64,000 bases of DNA. Origin: UBA7672 sp041398245 (GTDB lineage: Bacteria; Pseudomonadota; Alphaproteobacteria; Caulobacterales; Hyphomonadaceae). Below the pieces are notes generated by a model. It made no database searches. It saw only the letters and a program-made list of their open reading frames with translations, and was not told the DNA's origin. Below are positions 41,986-51,897 of this stretch, piece after piece (the stretch's first letter is position 1; the number at the start of each line of letters is the position of its first letter). The stretch spans positions 124,001 through 188,000 of the forward strand of contig JAWKVC010000001.1 in assembly GCA_041398245.1 (NCBI GenBank). The letters run 5' to 3'. A program made the translations under genes and the position numbers.

Positions 41986-42420
41986 ATGGATCAGGACCTC
42001 GCGCAGCGGCGGATCGAGACGGTCAAGCGTCATATGGCGCTGGAAATCACCCACGACTGGGACGGCGTGATCGCGACCTTCGAGCACCCACGATACGAGA
42101 TGTACGGTTCAGGCGCAGTGTTCGACGGCGAAGAGGCTGTGCGGAGCTATTTCGCTACGTCCCGGACACCTTTCCCCGATCAGGGGAACGAGATCATCGC
42201 CATTGCCCACGCCGACGACACCGTCCTGGTCGAATTCTGGCTCACGGGCACACATACCGGTCCACTGAAGGTCGGCCCAAAGGTTGTGCCGCCAACCGGG
42301 AAGAGCTTCCGCGTACGCATGGCGGCAACGTTCGAGTTCGCCCCCGGCTCCGACCGGATCATCTGCGAACGCCCCTATTTCGATCAGGGCATGGTGGTCC
42401 GGGCGCTGGGGCTCAGCTGA
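41986..42420 (+). CDS. SnoaL-like/NTF2-fold protein
   Basis: A 144-residue protein beginning MDQDLAQRRIETVKRHMALE. The small alpha-beta barrel of SnoaL-type cyclases and isomerases is suggested by ITHDWDGVIATFEHPRYEMYGSGAVFDGEEAVRSYFATSRTPFPDQGNEIIAIAHADDTVLVEFWLTGTHTG, with the usual early helix and late strands. Catalysis cannot be assigned; related proteins occur beside terpenoid and steroid catabolism genes. It diverges from the ABM gene. Confidence 0.75.
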   Translation: MDQDLAQRRIETVKRHMALEITHDWDGVIATFEHPRYEMYGSGAVFDGEEAVRSYFATSRTPFPDQGNEIIAIAHADDTVLVEFWLTGTHTGPLKVGPKVVPPTGKSFRVRMAATFEFAPGSDRIICERPYFDQGMVVRALGLS

Positions 42421-42423
42421 ATC

Positions 42424-43437
42424 TTATTCGCCCTCGTCGGCGTAGTTGGCCTTGCCGAGCGCATCATTGACACGGGCGCCCGCGAGGATGCCCGGCATGG
42501 CGTGGTTGCCTTCGTGGCACGCATATTCGTAAGCCGGCTGGGCTGAGCTGTTGAACACCATCTCGGCGCTCCAGGGTTGGGTGAACAGCTTCGGATCCGT
42601 CACGGTGAACTTGTAGAGAATCTCCGTGTCGCTGACCCGGTTGAACCGCTCGACCACGGTGGCGTCCGGCGACAGCATGTAGGAATTCTGGAAGAAGGTG
42701 CGCAGGCTTTCGCCCGGATTGAAGTTCGTGGTTTCCACCACAAGCGTATCGCCTTCCCAGTGGCCACGTGAACGGCCCAGCCACTGCGGCAGCTCCATGT
42801 CGACATCGCCGAGCGGGATGATGCGCGCGTCGTGGTTCATCTCGACATTGATAAGGATGTAGTCCTTCGTCTGCACGAACTGGTAGGTGTTGTTGTACAT
42901 CACGTTGATCATCGGCGGGCCGCCGGTGGAGCCGAAGCCAACAAGGCAGCGTTCCGCCATCGGGCGGGATTCCGGTCCGTCGAATGTGTTGCGCACGAAG
43001 AACAGCGCGTCCTCGAACTTCTTGCGTCCGGCTTCGTGATAAGGGATCCGGCCGCTTGGGGGATCGACGATCCACGACGACCGCTTTTCACCGTTGATGG
43101 TGGCGTACTGCGTGCCGGCGTCGACATAGAAGTTGTTGTAGCCGCCAACATCCTGCCCCGCCTTAGGGGCGCCGGAATCGGGATCCGTCGGCTCGCCGGC
43201 GCGACGATTGGCGGCGGCGCGCATCTTTTCGATACGGTCGGCTTCCTCGGTGGGAATCACCAGCGACTTGAACTGGCCGGACCGCTCCAGGCTAGTGAGA
43301 GACACATTGCTCCAGAACCCCTGAAGGTCCGGCTTCCCGTCAGCGGCCCTCGGCGGCTGATAATCGCCTGTTTGGGCAAGCGCGACGGGGGTTGCCGCAA
43401 GCGCCAAAGCGATCAATCCGGCCAGACGGGTCTTCAT
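42424..43437 (-). CDS. Secreted protein of unknown function
   Basis: A 337-residue exported protein: signal peptide MKTRLAGLIALALAATPVALA, then GKPDLQGFWSNVSLTSLERSGQF, SGRIPYHEAGRKKF, ERCLVGFGSTGGPPMI, GHWEGDTLVVETTNFNPG, and the C-terminal YEYACHEGNHAMPGILAGAR. This composite is widespread in alphaproteobacteria and acidobacteria as a hypothetical family, often near degradation genes. Two cysteines (ERC, YACHEG) may pair. No enzyme motif was recognised. Confidence 0.78.
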   Translation of the reverse strand: MKTRLAGLIALALAATPVALAQTGDYQPPRAADGKPDLQGFWSNVSLTSLERSGQFKSLVIPTEEADRIEKMRAAANRRAGEPTDPDSGAPKAGQDVGGYNNFYVDAGTQYATINGEKRSSWIVDPPSGRIPYHEAGRKKFEDALFFVRNTFDGPESRPMAERCLVGFGSTGGPPMINVMYNNTYQFVQTKDYILINVEMNHDARIIPLGDVDMELPQWLGRSRGHWEGDTLVVETTNFNPGESLRTFFQNSYMLSPDATVVERFNRVSDTEILYKFTVTDPKLFTQPWSAEMVFNSSAQPAYEYACHEGNHAMPGILAGARVNDALGKANYADEGE

Positions 43438-43585
43438 GCTATCCTCCCGGGAGCGACAAATTCGTCAGCTATCACTTCGGCAGCGTTCTGCCTGCAGTCG
43501 GGCAGGCTAGCTGGACTGCAGAGCCGCGCCAAGCGTCCCGCGATCACGGGCGGTTGAGCGGCCCTACCCTAACGACGGCTGAGGC

Positions 43586-44377
43586 TTATTCGCCGGTGAA
43601 GGTCGGTTCGCGCTTCTCGAGGATGGCGGCGACGCCTTCCTCGTGATCCTTCGTGTGGTGCATCAGGCCCTGCGACGCCGCCGACATTTCCATGATCGTA
43701 TCGTAGTTGGCCTGCGTGCCATGATGCAGCAGCTGCTTGGCGACGCGCAGAGACTGCGGCGGCATCTTTGCGATCTTCTGCGCCAGCGCCATGGCTTCGG
43801 ACATCAGCTGATCGCCCGGAACCACCTTCGACACCAGACCCCATTCCTGCGCCGTCTTGGCGTCGATCAGGTCCCCCGTGAACAGAAGCTCGCAGGCGCG
43901 GCTCATGCCGATGACGCGCGGCAGCAGCCAGGCGCCGCCATCGCCCGGGATAAGGCCGAGCTTCAGGAAGGTGACGCCATACTTGGCGTTGTCCGCCGAA
44001 ATACGGATATCAGCCATGCAGGCGACATCACAGCCAAGTCCAACGGCCGCGCCATTCACCGCGGCTATCAGCGGAATTTCGAGATTGTAGAGCGCGCGCA
44101 CGATCATGTGCACGCCGTTCTTGTAGTTGTCGCGCACCTCGGCCGGATTGCCGGCGAACGACCCGACGCGATCCCGCATCGCCTTGACGTTGCCGCCGGC
44201 GGAAAAGCCTTTCCCGGCGCCCGTAAGGATCGCGCAGCGAAGCGACTTGTCCTTGTTGATCTCGGCGCAAGCGTCACGCACGGCTTCGCCATCGCCCGGT
44301 TCGCCCAGAGCATTCATTGCGTCCGGCCGATTGAGGGTCAGGATTGCGATGGGGCCCTGTTTCTCAAGCTTGATCAT
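43586..44377 (-). CDS. Enoyl-CoA hydratase/isomerase (crotonase) family protein
   Basis: A 263-residue crotonase-fold protein. The oxyanion-hole glycines are in GKGFSAGGNVKAM and NGAAVGLGCDVACMADIRI. The first catalytic Glu of hydratases is Asp here (GLGCD), and the second (PEI in hydratases) is replaced (VTFLKLGLIPGDGGAWLLPR). An Asp in IPGDGG falls where dienoyl-CoA isomerases have one of their acids. It may therefore be an isomerase or a member with other chemistry rather than a standard hydratase. It is a single gene with no close partner. Confidence 0.87.
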   Translation of the reverse strand: MIKLEKQGPIAILTLNRPDAMNALGEPGDGEAVRDACAEINKDKSLRCAILTGAGKGFSAGGNVKAMRDRVGSFAGNPAEVRDNYKNGVHMIVRALYNLEIPLIAAVNGAAVGLGCDVACMADIRISADNAKYGVTFLKLGLIPGDGGAWLLPRVIGMSRACELLFTGDLIDAKTAQEWGLVSKVVPGDQLMSEAMALAQKIAKMPPQSLRVAKQLLHHGTQANYDTIMEMSAASQGLMHHTKDHEEGVAAILEKREPTFTGE

Positions 44378-44480
44378 GAAGCCGCTCTCCCGCCGACAGT
44401 GATTAATCTGCGCTAGCGCTTAGCGGCCAATTGAGGCGATGTCATCTGCCGTCGCGCGCAAGTGAACCGTACCCGCCGGA

Positions 44481-45968
44481 TCAGGAGGACAGCGCGTAGT
44501 CCATATCGAGTTCGTCCGCCGCCTGCTCCAGACGGCGCTCGACCGACTCGGACACCAGCGCACGGTAAGGCGCCGCCACCTTGAGCGTCAGCGTGTCGCC
44601 ATCGCACGTCAGGCGTGAATGCTTGAGCAGGGCGGCAGACCGGCCGGAAAATCCGCCGCCAGGCGCATGAGGCGCCCAGAGCACGGGCCCGGCCCGCTGC
44701 TGGGTCAGGATCAAGCAGCTTCTCGCTGACATCGTTGTTGACGCCGCGCTTGAAGCGCGACGCCACGGCCAGCGCCAGCGCCGCACGGTCGCGATGGCTG
44801 AGGCCGGGAAGCGGCGCCCGCGCCACCAGGTCGAACGCCAGATCGGCGCGATGATCGGGGTGAAGCAGCGCTCCAATATCGACGAAGCGGCACGCCGCCG
44901 TCGTCGAGGCGCTCATGCAGCGTATAAGGCGCGGCCTCTGACGCCCATACAGCCAGAGCCCGACCGAACTCGGCCGCCTGCTCGTCAACAATCAGCGCAT
45001 CCAGCCCTGCATCAAGCGGGTCTTCCATCCGCTCGGCCGCCGAAAGACTATCGAAGATGATGCCTTCGCGTACGCCATACGAGGATCATCACCGTCTTGA
45101 ACTTGCCGGCTTCGATCACCGCCCTGAGGACAGCCGCCGCATGAGGTAAATATGGGCGCGGCGCTTGGCGATCTCCTGCAGCACGTCGCCATACTTCTTG
45201 CCGTTCATCAGGTCGGACAGAAGCGGCACCAGCTTCTGGGCATCCATCTCGTAATTCTGCAGCATGTGCAGCGGTAGCCGGGTCAATTCCATGTGCAGCG
45301 TACCGATTGCGCGCCACGCTCCGCCAACGGCGAAGAACACATCGCGGACTTCTTCAGCTCCGGGCGCCGGCAGTATCAGGTCGCGCGCACCCGGGACAAA
45401 CACCTTCTCGCCGTTGAAGCGCCGCCAGTGTCAGGCGCCAGCGGCAAGCGGATGTGGGGTTGACCCGCTCTGATAGCGGCCGCCGTCCAGCCGGGCCAGT
45501 TCGAGGCTGGACCCGCCGGATCGCCTGCAGCACCATCCACGCCCGGCGTACCGGCCAGCACACCCTCGGCGGCAAGCCTCGCTTCGTCCACACCCGAAGA
45601 ATGTGCGGCGAGATGCCGGTTTCCTTCTTCACACGATCGACGAAGGCCTTGCCATCAGAGGCTTCACGGACAGCGGCCGTCGCAAAGGCGAAGAGGTTCT
45701 CGACCTTCTGGGCGCGGGTAATGGATGCAAATCTTGCGAGTGCTGCGATGGCGATCTCGACGCCTTCGGCATTGAGGCTACCGGTGTCGCCAAGCCCACG
45801 CCCGAGACCGGCCAGCACCTTCTCGTTGAACCGGGGCTGCATGGCGCGGCCACGTACATCATAGACAACCAGACGAACTGAGTTCGAACCGACATCCATG
45901 ACGCCGATACGACGCCAGCGCACGGGCTTGGCTGTCGTTCGCGCCTTGCTCGCAGCGGTTGCACTCAT
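44481..45968 (-). pseudogene. ppx: Ppx/GppA exopolyphosphatase gene with multiple frame changes
   Basis: The product would hydrolyse polyphosphate or pppGpp. The start (ATG 45968; GVMDVGSNSVRLVVYD, then VLAGLGRGLGDTGSLN) and the end (YRALVSESVERRLEQAADELDMDYALSS) are clear. Between them the homologous protein must be followed through all three frames: it leaves the first frame after ISPHIL near 45600 and resumes in pieces (SGVDEARLAAEGVLAGTPG; RFNGEKVFVPGARDLILPAPG; RRAHIYLMRRLS; ALLHPDHRADLAFDLVARAPLPGLSHRDR). At least six one-base indels are needed. Total length, 496 codons, fits a normal ppx. This is either a decayed gene or a patch of poor sequence. Confidence 0.8.
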
Positions 45969-46018
45969 AAGCCGGCTTCGGCTCCGTTCCATTCGGAGGC
46001 CGGGCCACAGTAGCGGCC

Positions 46019-48259
46019 TCAGCCCCTGGGCTTGAGCTGCGGCGGCGTCGCCAGCCGCAGCGCGTTACCCCTGCCCGACAGGCTGGGGTTTTCAAGGAAA
46101 TACTCGTGCGCCGAGAAGGGCTGGCGACCCTTGCCCGTCGCGTTACGCACATAGCGTCCATCCGGACGCAAGGTCCAGCTTTGCGCACGATCATTCAGAT
46201 TCGCCAGCATGATCTGATCCAGAACCTGGTTATGCACAGTCGGGTTCCGGATCGGGGTCAGTGTTTCCACCCGGCGATCAAGATTCCGGGGCATCCAGTC
46301 CGCGGACGTAATGAAAACCTTTGCATCATCGGACGGAAGGCCGTGTCCGGCCCCGAAACAGACGATCCGGGCATGCTCGAGGAACCGGCCGACAATGGAC
46401 CGGACCTCGATATTGTCGGACAGGCCCGGGACACCAGGCCGCAGGCAACAGATGCCGCGAACCACGAGCTGGATCGACACGCCGGCCTGGCTGGCGCGGT
46501 AAAGGGCATCGATCACGCTCTCATCCACCAGGGCGTTCAGCTTGGCCCAGATCTGGGCCGGGCGGCCGGCCTTGGCGTGCCCGATCTCGGCCTCGATGAG
46601 ATCGATCAGGGTCTGCTTGAGATTGATCGGCGAGATCGCCATCGCCTCCATCGCCTTGGGCTTGGAGTAGCTGGTGACATAGTTGAACAACCTGCCGGCG
46701 TCGCGTCCGATCACTTCGTCGGCCGTAAACAGCGACAGGTCGTCGTAGATCCGCGCGGTGATCGGGTGATAGTTGCCCGTACCCACGTGCGTATATGTGC
46801 GCAGCGCGCCGCTTTCCCGGCGCACGACCAGACTGACCTTGGCGTGGGTCTTCAGTTCGATGAAGCCATAGACCACCTGAACGCCCGCGCGCTCGAGATC
46901 GCGGGCCAGACGCAGGTTGGCTTCCTCATCGAAGCGGGCTTTCAACTCGACGAGCGCCGTAACGTTCTTCCCGGCTTCCGCCGCCTCGATCAGCGCGGCG
47001 ACGATGGGAGAGTTCTTCGACGTCCGATAAAGCGTCTGCTTGATCGCGATCACATCAGGATCGCGCGCGGCCTGACGCAGGAACTGCGCGACGACATCAA
47101 ACGATTCGTACGGATGGTGGACGAGAATGTCCTTCATCCGGATCGCAGCGAAAAGATCGCCGCTATGCTCGCGGATACGCTCCGGGAAGCGCGGCTCGAA
47201 AGGTTCGAACACCAGATCAGGGCGGCCGTCCACGATCAGCTCGCGCAGCTGAGACATGCCAATAATGCCGTCGACTTCGACGACATCGATCGGTTCAGCG
47301 CCAATCTCTGCGATGAAGAAGCTCTTGAGGTCGGCCGGGGACCGGCGGTCGATCTTGAGGCGGACCATCCGGCCGCGCCGGCGCTGCTTCAGCAGAATCT
47401 CGAACTCACGCACGAGGTCTTCGGCTTCTTCCTCGATCTCGATATCGCTGTCGCGAATGATGCGCAGAATGCAGCGCCCTTTCGACACGCAGTCCGGGAA
47501 CAGCGAGTCGAGGAACAGCGTGATGACGTTTTCCAGCGCAATGAAGCGGCGCCCCTTGGGACCCGGCGGCAATTCCATGAAGCGGCCGACGTGGGTGGGG
47601 ATCGGAACCAGCGCGCGCAGCAGCCCGCCGTCGGATTTCCGGACAAGGTTGAAGCCGACGGCAAAGCCCTGGTTTGGAATGAACGGGAACGGGTGCGACG
47701 GATCGATCGCAAGCGGCGTCAGAACCGGAAAGACGCTTTCGAGGAAGCGGGCACGCAGCCATTCGCAATCGCCGTCGTTGAGATCGTCCGCCTCGACCAC
47801 AGCGAGTCCGGACCGTTTCAGCTCGCTGCGCAGCTCTTTCCAGATGCGCTGCTGTTCGGACATCAGCTGGCTTGCTTCACTGCCAATCCGCTCAAGCTGC
47901 TGAGCAGGCGTCAGACCATCCGAGCTGGGCCGCGTGATGCCGGTTCGCGCCTGCTGGCGCAGGCCTGCGACGCGAACGCTGTAGAACTCGTCGAGGTTGC
48001 TGGCTGAGATCGAGAGGAAGCGCACGCGCTCCAGCACCGGGTGGCGGCGGTTTTCAGCCTCCTCCAGCACGCGCATGTTGAACTTCAGCCAGCTGATCTC
48101 GCGGTTGAAGAACCGCTCGGGCGTGCCCCACAGCGAAGAGGCCACAGCACCCGACACGGCGCTGGCCGAAGACCCGGAGTCCCCTTGCCGTGCGCTCTTC
48201 GTTTCGCGCGCCTTGTCGCCGCGGTCCGCCATATCGGCCCGATCCACCATCGCCATCAC
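46019..48259 (-). CDS. ppk: Polyphosphate kinase 1
   Basis: A 746-residue enzyme that makes polyphosphate from ATP. All four PPK1 domains are present: RFFNREISWLKFNMRVLEEA (N), FIPNQGFAVGFNLV (H), the phospholipase-D-like C1 domain with LKTHAKVSLVVRRE and THVGTGNYHPITARIYDDLSLFT, and C2 with RGICCLRPGVPGLSDNIEVRSIVGRFLEHARI and SADWMPRNLDRRVE. The frame is intact over 2.2 kb, unlike ppx and hda on either side. The hydrophilic first 45 residues are not conserved, so an internal start is possible. The hda-ppk-ppx order is common in alphaproteobacteria. Confidence 0.94.
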   Translation of the reverse strand: MMAMVDRADMADRGDKARETKSARQGDSGSSASAVSGAVASSLWGTPERFFNREISWLKFNMRVLEEAENRRHPVLERVRFLSISASNLDEFYSVRVAGLRQQARTGITRPSSDGLTPAQQLERIGSEASQLMSEQQRIWKELRSELKRSGLAVVEADDLNDGDCEWLRARFLESVFPVLTPLAIDPSHPFPFIPNQGFAVGFNLVRKSDGGLLRALVPIPTHVGRFMELPPGPKGRRFIALENVITLFLDSLFPDCVSKGRCILRIIRDSDIEIEEEAEDLVREFEILLKQRRRGRMVRLKIDRRSPADLKSFFIAEIGAEPIDVVEVDGIIGMSQLRELIVDGRPDLVFEPFEPRFPERIREHSGDLFAAIRMKDILVHHPYESFDVVAQFLRQAARDPDVIAIKQTLYRTSKNSPIVAALIEAAEAGKNVTALVELKARFDEEANLRLARDLERAGVQVVYGFIELKTHAKVSLVVRRESGALRTYTHVGTGNYHPITARIYDDLSLFTADEVIGRDAGRLFNYVTSYSKPKAMEAMAISPINLKQTLIDLIEAEIGHAKAGRPAQIWAKLNALVDESVIDALYRASQAGVSIQLVVRGICCLRPGVPGLSDNIEVRSIVGRFLEHARIVCFGAGHGLPSDDAKVFITSADWMPRNLDRRVETLTPIRNPTVHNQVLDQIMLANLNDRAQSWTLRPDGRYVRNATGKGRQPFSAHEYFLENPSLSGRGNALRLATPPQLKPRG

Positions 48260-48343
48260 GTTCCATCCGGACCGATCTCGCGCCGGTCCTGAAGAACCCG
48301 ATTACCATCAATCTGTTACGGATGTTTTGTCCGCAGGCTGATT

Positions 48344-49047
48344 TTAACCCGGGTCCATGCCCAACGCGACCAGCACGGCGCGCGCCGAGCGCAGCCCTTC
48401 GGCGCGACCGGCGGTCCGTTCGATCTGGTCGGCAACCCGGGCGACGGCCGACCAGGACCGTTCCATCCGTGCGGCAAGATAAGCTACAGATTCATCTGGC
48501 AAATTTAGGGTGTCTCGCTGGATGAATCCTCACGCAAGCGAGCCGCAAGGGTTTCATCGTCCGGGGCCTCGATATGGCCGACGGGCATGGCCAGGAGGCG
48601 GGACCGCAGATCTCGGCGGATGGCTGAACCAGCCTCCCGGCTCCGAACTTCCCTGAAAGAAGCACAGGCACATTCCGGTCGCGGCAAAGATTAAGCGCGG
48701 CCAGCACCGCCGTGGCCGGCCCGCGCCGGCATGATCCGCATCATCGACGGCCAGCGCTGACACGGAAAGCCGGGCGATCTCGTCCATCGGCGCGGTCGAC
48801 AGCGCTTCGCCCGTGACCAGCGCGGCACCTGACTGGCCAGCCCACCAGCGCAGCAAGCGGGACTTTCCCGACGCCGGCTCGCCCACAAGCGCGAATTGCG
48901 CGCCGGGCCACATCTTCCAGCGCCGCAGGGCGCCCACGGCCGCCGAATAGGGGCCTGTGTCGATCAGTGGGCGCTGGTCCGCGTCGGCGCGAGGAAAAGT
49001 CGAGTAAGAAGCTGCCGCCCCGCCCCCGCGATAGGAGGCGGCGTCAT
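48344..49047 (-). pseudogene. hdaA: Hda-type DnaA regulator gene with multiple frame changes
   Basis: The product would bind ADP and the sliding clamp to stimulate DnaA-ATP hydrolysis. Pieces of one protein occur in different frames: a start at 49047 (MTPPPIAGAGRQLLL), then DFPRADADQRPLID, the P-loop QFALVGEPASGKSRLLRWWAG, LSVSALAVDDADHAG, ALNLCRDRNVPVLLS, LLAMPVGHIEAPDDETLAARL and the C-terminal tail LPDESVAYLAARMERSWSAV ending at TAA 48344-48346. About five one-base indels are required. The start overlaps the upstream stop (ATGA). Since this function is normally important, sequence error is a serious possibility. Confidence 0.75.
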
Positions 49048-50096
49048 GGCGATCCTGAGGCTCGCAATTGCCAGCCAGCGGAGCCGTTGGTGAGCTCGAC
49101 ACCCCGCGCACGGAGGTCGGACACGAGTTGTTCCGGCCGGCCCGAATAGCTGAGCGAAATGTCAGCGCCCACCGTCGTCAGGGCTTCAACATCGAGGTTG
49201 TTGATCAAGCGGGACGTTTCGAGACTTTTATGAAGCTCACCCATTCCTGGAGATCACGGAACGTGGCCACCAGCGAGAGGCTGGTCGATCCGTTGGAACG
49301 GACGATCGAGGCAACTTTCCATGCATGTTCCAGCTCCGCGACAGCGCCGGCCTGCGCCGCCTGAAGGCTGGTGGAAACGCGACCGGCCACAGCAATTTCG
49401 GCCTTCGCAACATTGGGACGCAGATCGATCAGGCGGACATAGTACTGGGCGCCTTGTTGAAGACTTCCGCGATGACGCCATGGTCAGCACCGCGGGCTGG
49501 GTGACCCTCAGTTTGGACCTCAGCCGCTGAGGGGCGACGCGGCCAGCCCTGTGTCGAAGCAATGTAGGGCGTCAGCAGGGTGTCGTCCGACTTGCCGACA
49601 ACGTCGCCCGAGCTTGAGCGCTCGACCCAATAGCTGCCCCATGTCGCGACATCGACGCCGCTGGCCGCGACCGGGATGATCAGCGCCTGAGCTGCCTGGG
49701 TGTCGACGTATGGAACGCCTCGCTGTTCGAGATACTCGCGAACAGAATCCGGCCTGAAGGTCCACACGACCACGCCCGAGTTCGAACGCCGCCCTGCACG
49801 GCGGTCGACTTGATCTCCGACTGCACCTTCGATAGCTGCGGTATGCACCGGCGACGGCGGGCCGTCTCGATCGGCGAGCGGGCGGCCGCCTGATCCTCGG
49901 CAGGGTCAACCGCTCGATCAGGCGCGCCGCGCTTCGACAAGACGCGCCCTGTCACGCCCTTGCTGGGCGGCCTGCGCAGGGCGGCGCGATGGCCACCTTG
50001 TCCACCACCAGATCCTGGACCCCAGTTCCGCCAGCGCGGGACGCACAAAGCGCAGAGCAGCGACAAAACCGTTGCGAATCTGATGGCTTGTTTCAT
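49044..50096 (-). pseudogene. DUF2066 secreted protein gene with multiple frame changes
   Basis: It opens at ATG 50096 with a signal peptide (MKQAIRFATVLSLLCALCVP). DUF2066 features occur farther on in changing frames: WTFRPDSVREYLEQRGVPYVDTQAAQALIIPV, GVDVATWGSYWVERSSSGDVVG, then VAGRVSTSLQAAQAGAVAELEHAWKVASIVRSNG, and the C-terminal ADISLSYSGRPEQLVSDLRARGVELTNG. The final TGA overlaps the hda ATG by four bases. Several one-base indels are needed between 50050 and 49200. DUF2066 has no known function but often precedes hda. Confidence 0.72.
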
Positions 50097-50209
50097 GGGG
50101 CCGGACCGTGTACCAGCGCCGTCGGACGTTTGTGGGCAGCTTTGCATGAATGCTCCGTAAGCCCGGCGAGACGCTGGCTAGCGTAGAGTTCGCATGATAG
50201 TGCCGCCCT

Positions 50210-51245
50210 ATGTCCCAGCCGGATCCTGGTAACAAACCCCTGACCTAACAGCGATGCGGGCGTCGATATCGACGCCGGAGAGGCGCTGGTGGACGCCATT
50301 AAGCCGATGGCGGCCTCGACCCGCCGGCCGGGCGCGGCGGCGGATCTGGGCGGGTTTGGCGGCCTGTTCGACCTGAAAGCCGCAGGCTTCAAGGACCCGG
50401 TTCTCGTTTCAGGAACGGACGGCGTCGGAACGAAGCTGATGCTGGCTTTCGCAACGGGCCGGCACGAAACCATCGGCATCGATCTGGTCGCCATGTGCGC
50501 CAACGACGTTCTGGCGCAGGGCGCCGAGCCGCTCTTCTTCCTGGACTATTTCGCAACCGGCAGGCTAGAGACCGGCGTCGCCGCCAAGGTCGTGTCCGGG
50601 ATAGCCGAGGGGTGCCGCCAGGCCGGCTGCGCGCTGATCGGCGGCGAGACGGCGGAAATGCCGGGCATGTATGCCCCCGGCCACTACGATCTAGCCGGCT
50701 TTGTCGTCGGCGCGGTCGAACGCACCGATATCCTGCCGCGCACGGACGAGATGAAAGCCGGCGACGTGCTTGTCGCCCTGCCCTCGTCCGGACCCCACTC
50801 AAACGGCTATTCGCTGATCCGCCGGATCGTGGAACGGACCGGGCTGGATTGGGATGCAAAGGCTCCGTTCGATGCGGACAAGTCGCTTGGCGAAGCCCTG
50901 CTGGCGCCAACGAAGATCTATGTGAAACCGCTGCTGCCGCTGATCAGGATGAAGCGCATCAAGGGCCTCGCGCACATCACGGGCGGCGGCCTCACCGAAA
51001 ATACACCGCGCATGTGTCCCGACCACCTGATCCCGAAGATCGACTACCCGTCCGTCATCCAGCCGCCCGTGTTCGACTGGCTGCAGCACGAGGGATCGAT
51101 CAGCGACGACGAAATGCACCGTACGTTCAATTGCGGGGTCGGTCTCGTGATGGCGGTGGAGCCGGCAGTCGCCAACCCGCTGATGGAGCGGCTGGCCAAT
51201 GAAGGCGAAGCGCCCTTCGTGATCGGCGAACTTGCGGCCCGGTGA
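50210..51245 (+). CDS. purM: Phosphoribosylformylglycinamidine cyclo-ligase with a frameshift at codon 13
   Basis: Closes the imidazole ring to give AIR in purine synthesis. From about 50249 onward the protein is complete (DAGVDIDAGEALVDAIKPMAAST; FKDPVLVSGTDGVGTKL; ALIGGETAEMPGMY; HITGGGLTENTPR; FNCGVGLVMAVE). ATG 50210 (MSQPDPGNKPLT) is the natural start, but one extra A in CTGACCTAACAGC (50247-50248) shifts the frame and creates a stop. Deleting it gives ...KPLTYSDAGVDIDAG, the expected N-terminus. It may be a sequence error, like the neighbouring indels. purN follows after ten bases. Confidence 0.9.
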
Positions 51246-51255
51246 GCGATTGCGC

Positions 51256-51897
51256 GTGACCCGCAAGCGGCTTGGCATTCTGATATCCGGACGGGGCTCC
51301 AACATGGAGGCGCTGCTGAAGGCGGCGCAGCAGGACGATTGGCCATGCGCGCCCGTACTGGTGGTCGCCAACAAGCCGGACGCGGGCGGCCTCGAAAAGG
51401 CGCGGATGTTTGGCGTTGAGGCGACAGCCATCGATCACAAGCCGTTCGGCAAGGACCGCGAGGCGTTCGAACGGACAATGGATCAGGCGCTTCGGGAGGC
51501 CGGTGTTGAACTGGTCGCCCTCGCCGGGTTCATGCGCGTCCTCACGCCATGGTTCGTCAATGCCTGGGCTGGGAGGCTGATCAATATCCATCCCTCGCTG
51601 CTGCCGAAATATCCCGGCGTCGATACGCATAAGCGCTGCCTTGAAGCCGGCGACAAAACGCACGGCTGCACCGTTCATCAGGTGACGGCTGGTGTGGATG
51701 AAGGCCCGGCCATCGGCCAGGCGGAAATCGATGTGTTGGCGGGGGACACGCCAGGCACGCTGGCGGCGCGCGTGCTGAAGGCCGAGCACATCCTGTTTCC
51801 GAGATGCGTCGCCGCGGCGGCCCGTAGCGACACCAGCCGTGTGCGTGAAACGGTTGTCGTCGATGGCGTCGAGATCCGGCTGAACGCGCCGCGCTAG
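51256..51897 (+). CDS. purN: Phosphoribosylglycinamide formyltransferase
   Basis: Transfers a formyl group from 10-formyl-THF to GAR in purine synthesis. A 213-residue protein with KRLGILISGRGSNMEALL (phosphate binding), the catalytic His in INIHPSLLPKYPGVDTHKR and the Asp region HQVTAGVDEGPAIGQ. GTG 51256 was chosen because GGTGAG lies eight bases upstream; TTG 51250 is an alternative. It is the second gene of a purMN operon and ends in a four-base overlap with the convergent Kef gene. Confidence 0.94.
   Translation: MTRKRLGILISGRGSNMEALLKAAQQDDWPCAPVLVVANKPDAGGLEKARMFGVEATAIDHKPFGKDREAFERTMDQALREAGVELVALAGFMRVLTPWFVNAWAGRLINIHPSLLPKYPGVDTHKRCLEAGDKTHGCTVHQVTAGVDEGPAIGQAEIDVLAGDTPGTLAARVLKAEHILFPRCVAAAARSDTSRVRETVVVDGVEIRLNAPR

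Noticed and set aside
46106..48007. 633-codon open frame on the plus strand
   Set aside because: Antisense to intact ppk; amino-acid composition typical of a GC-rich shadow frame.
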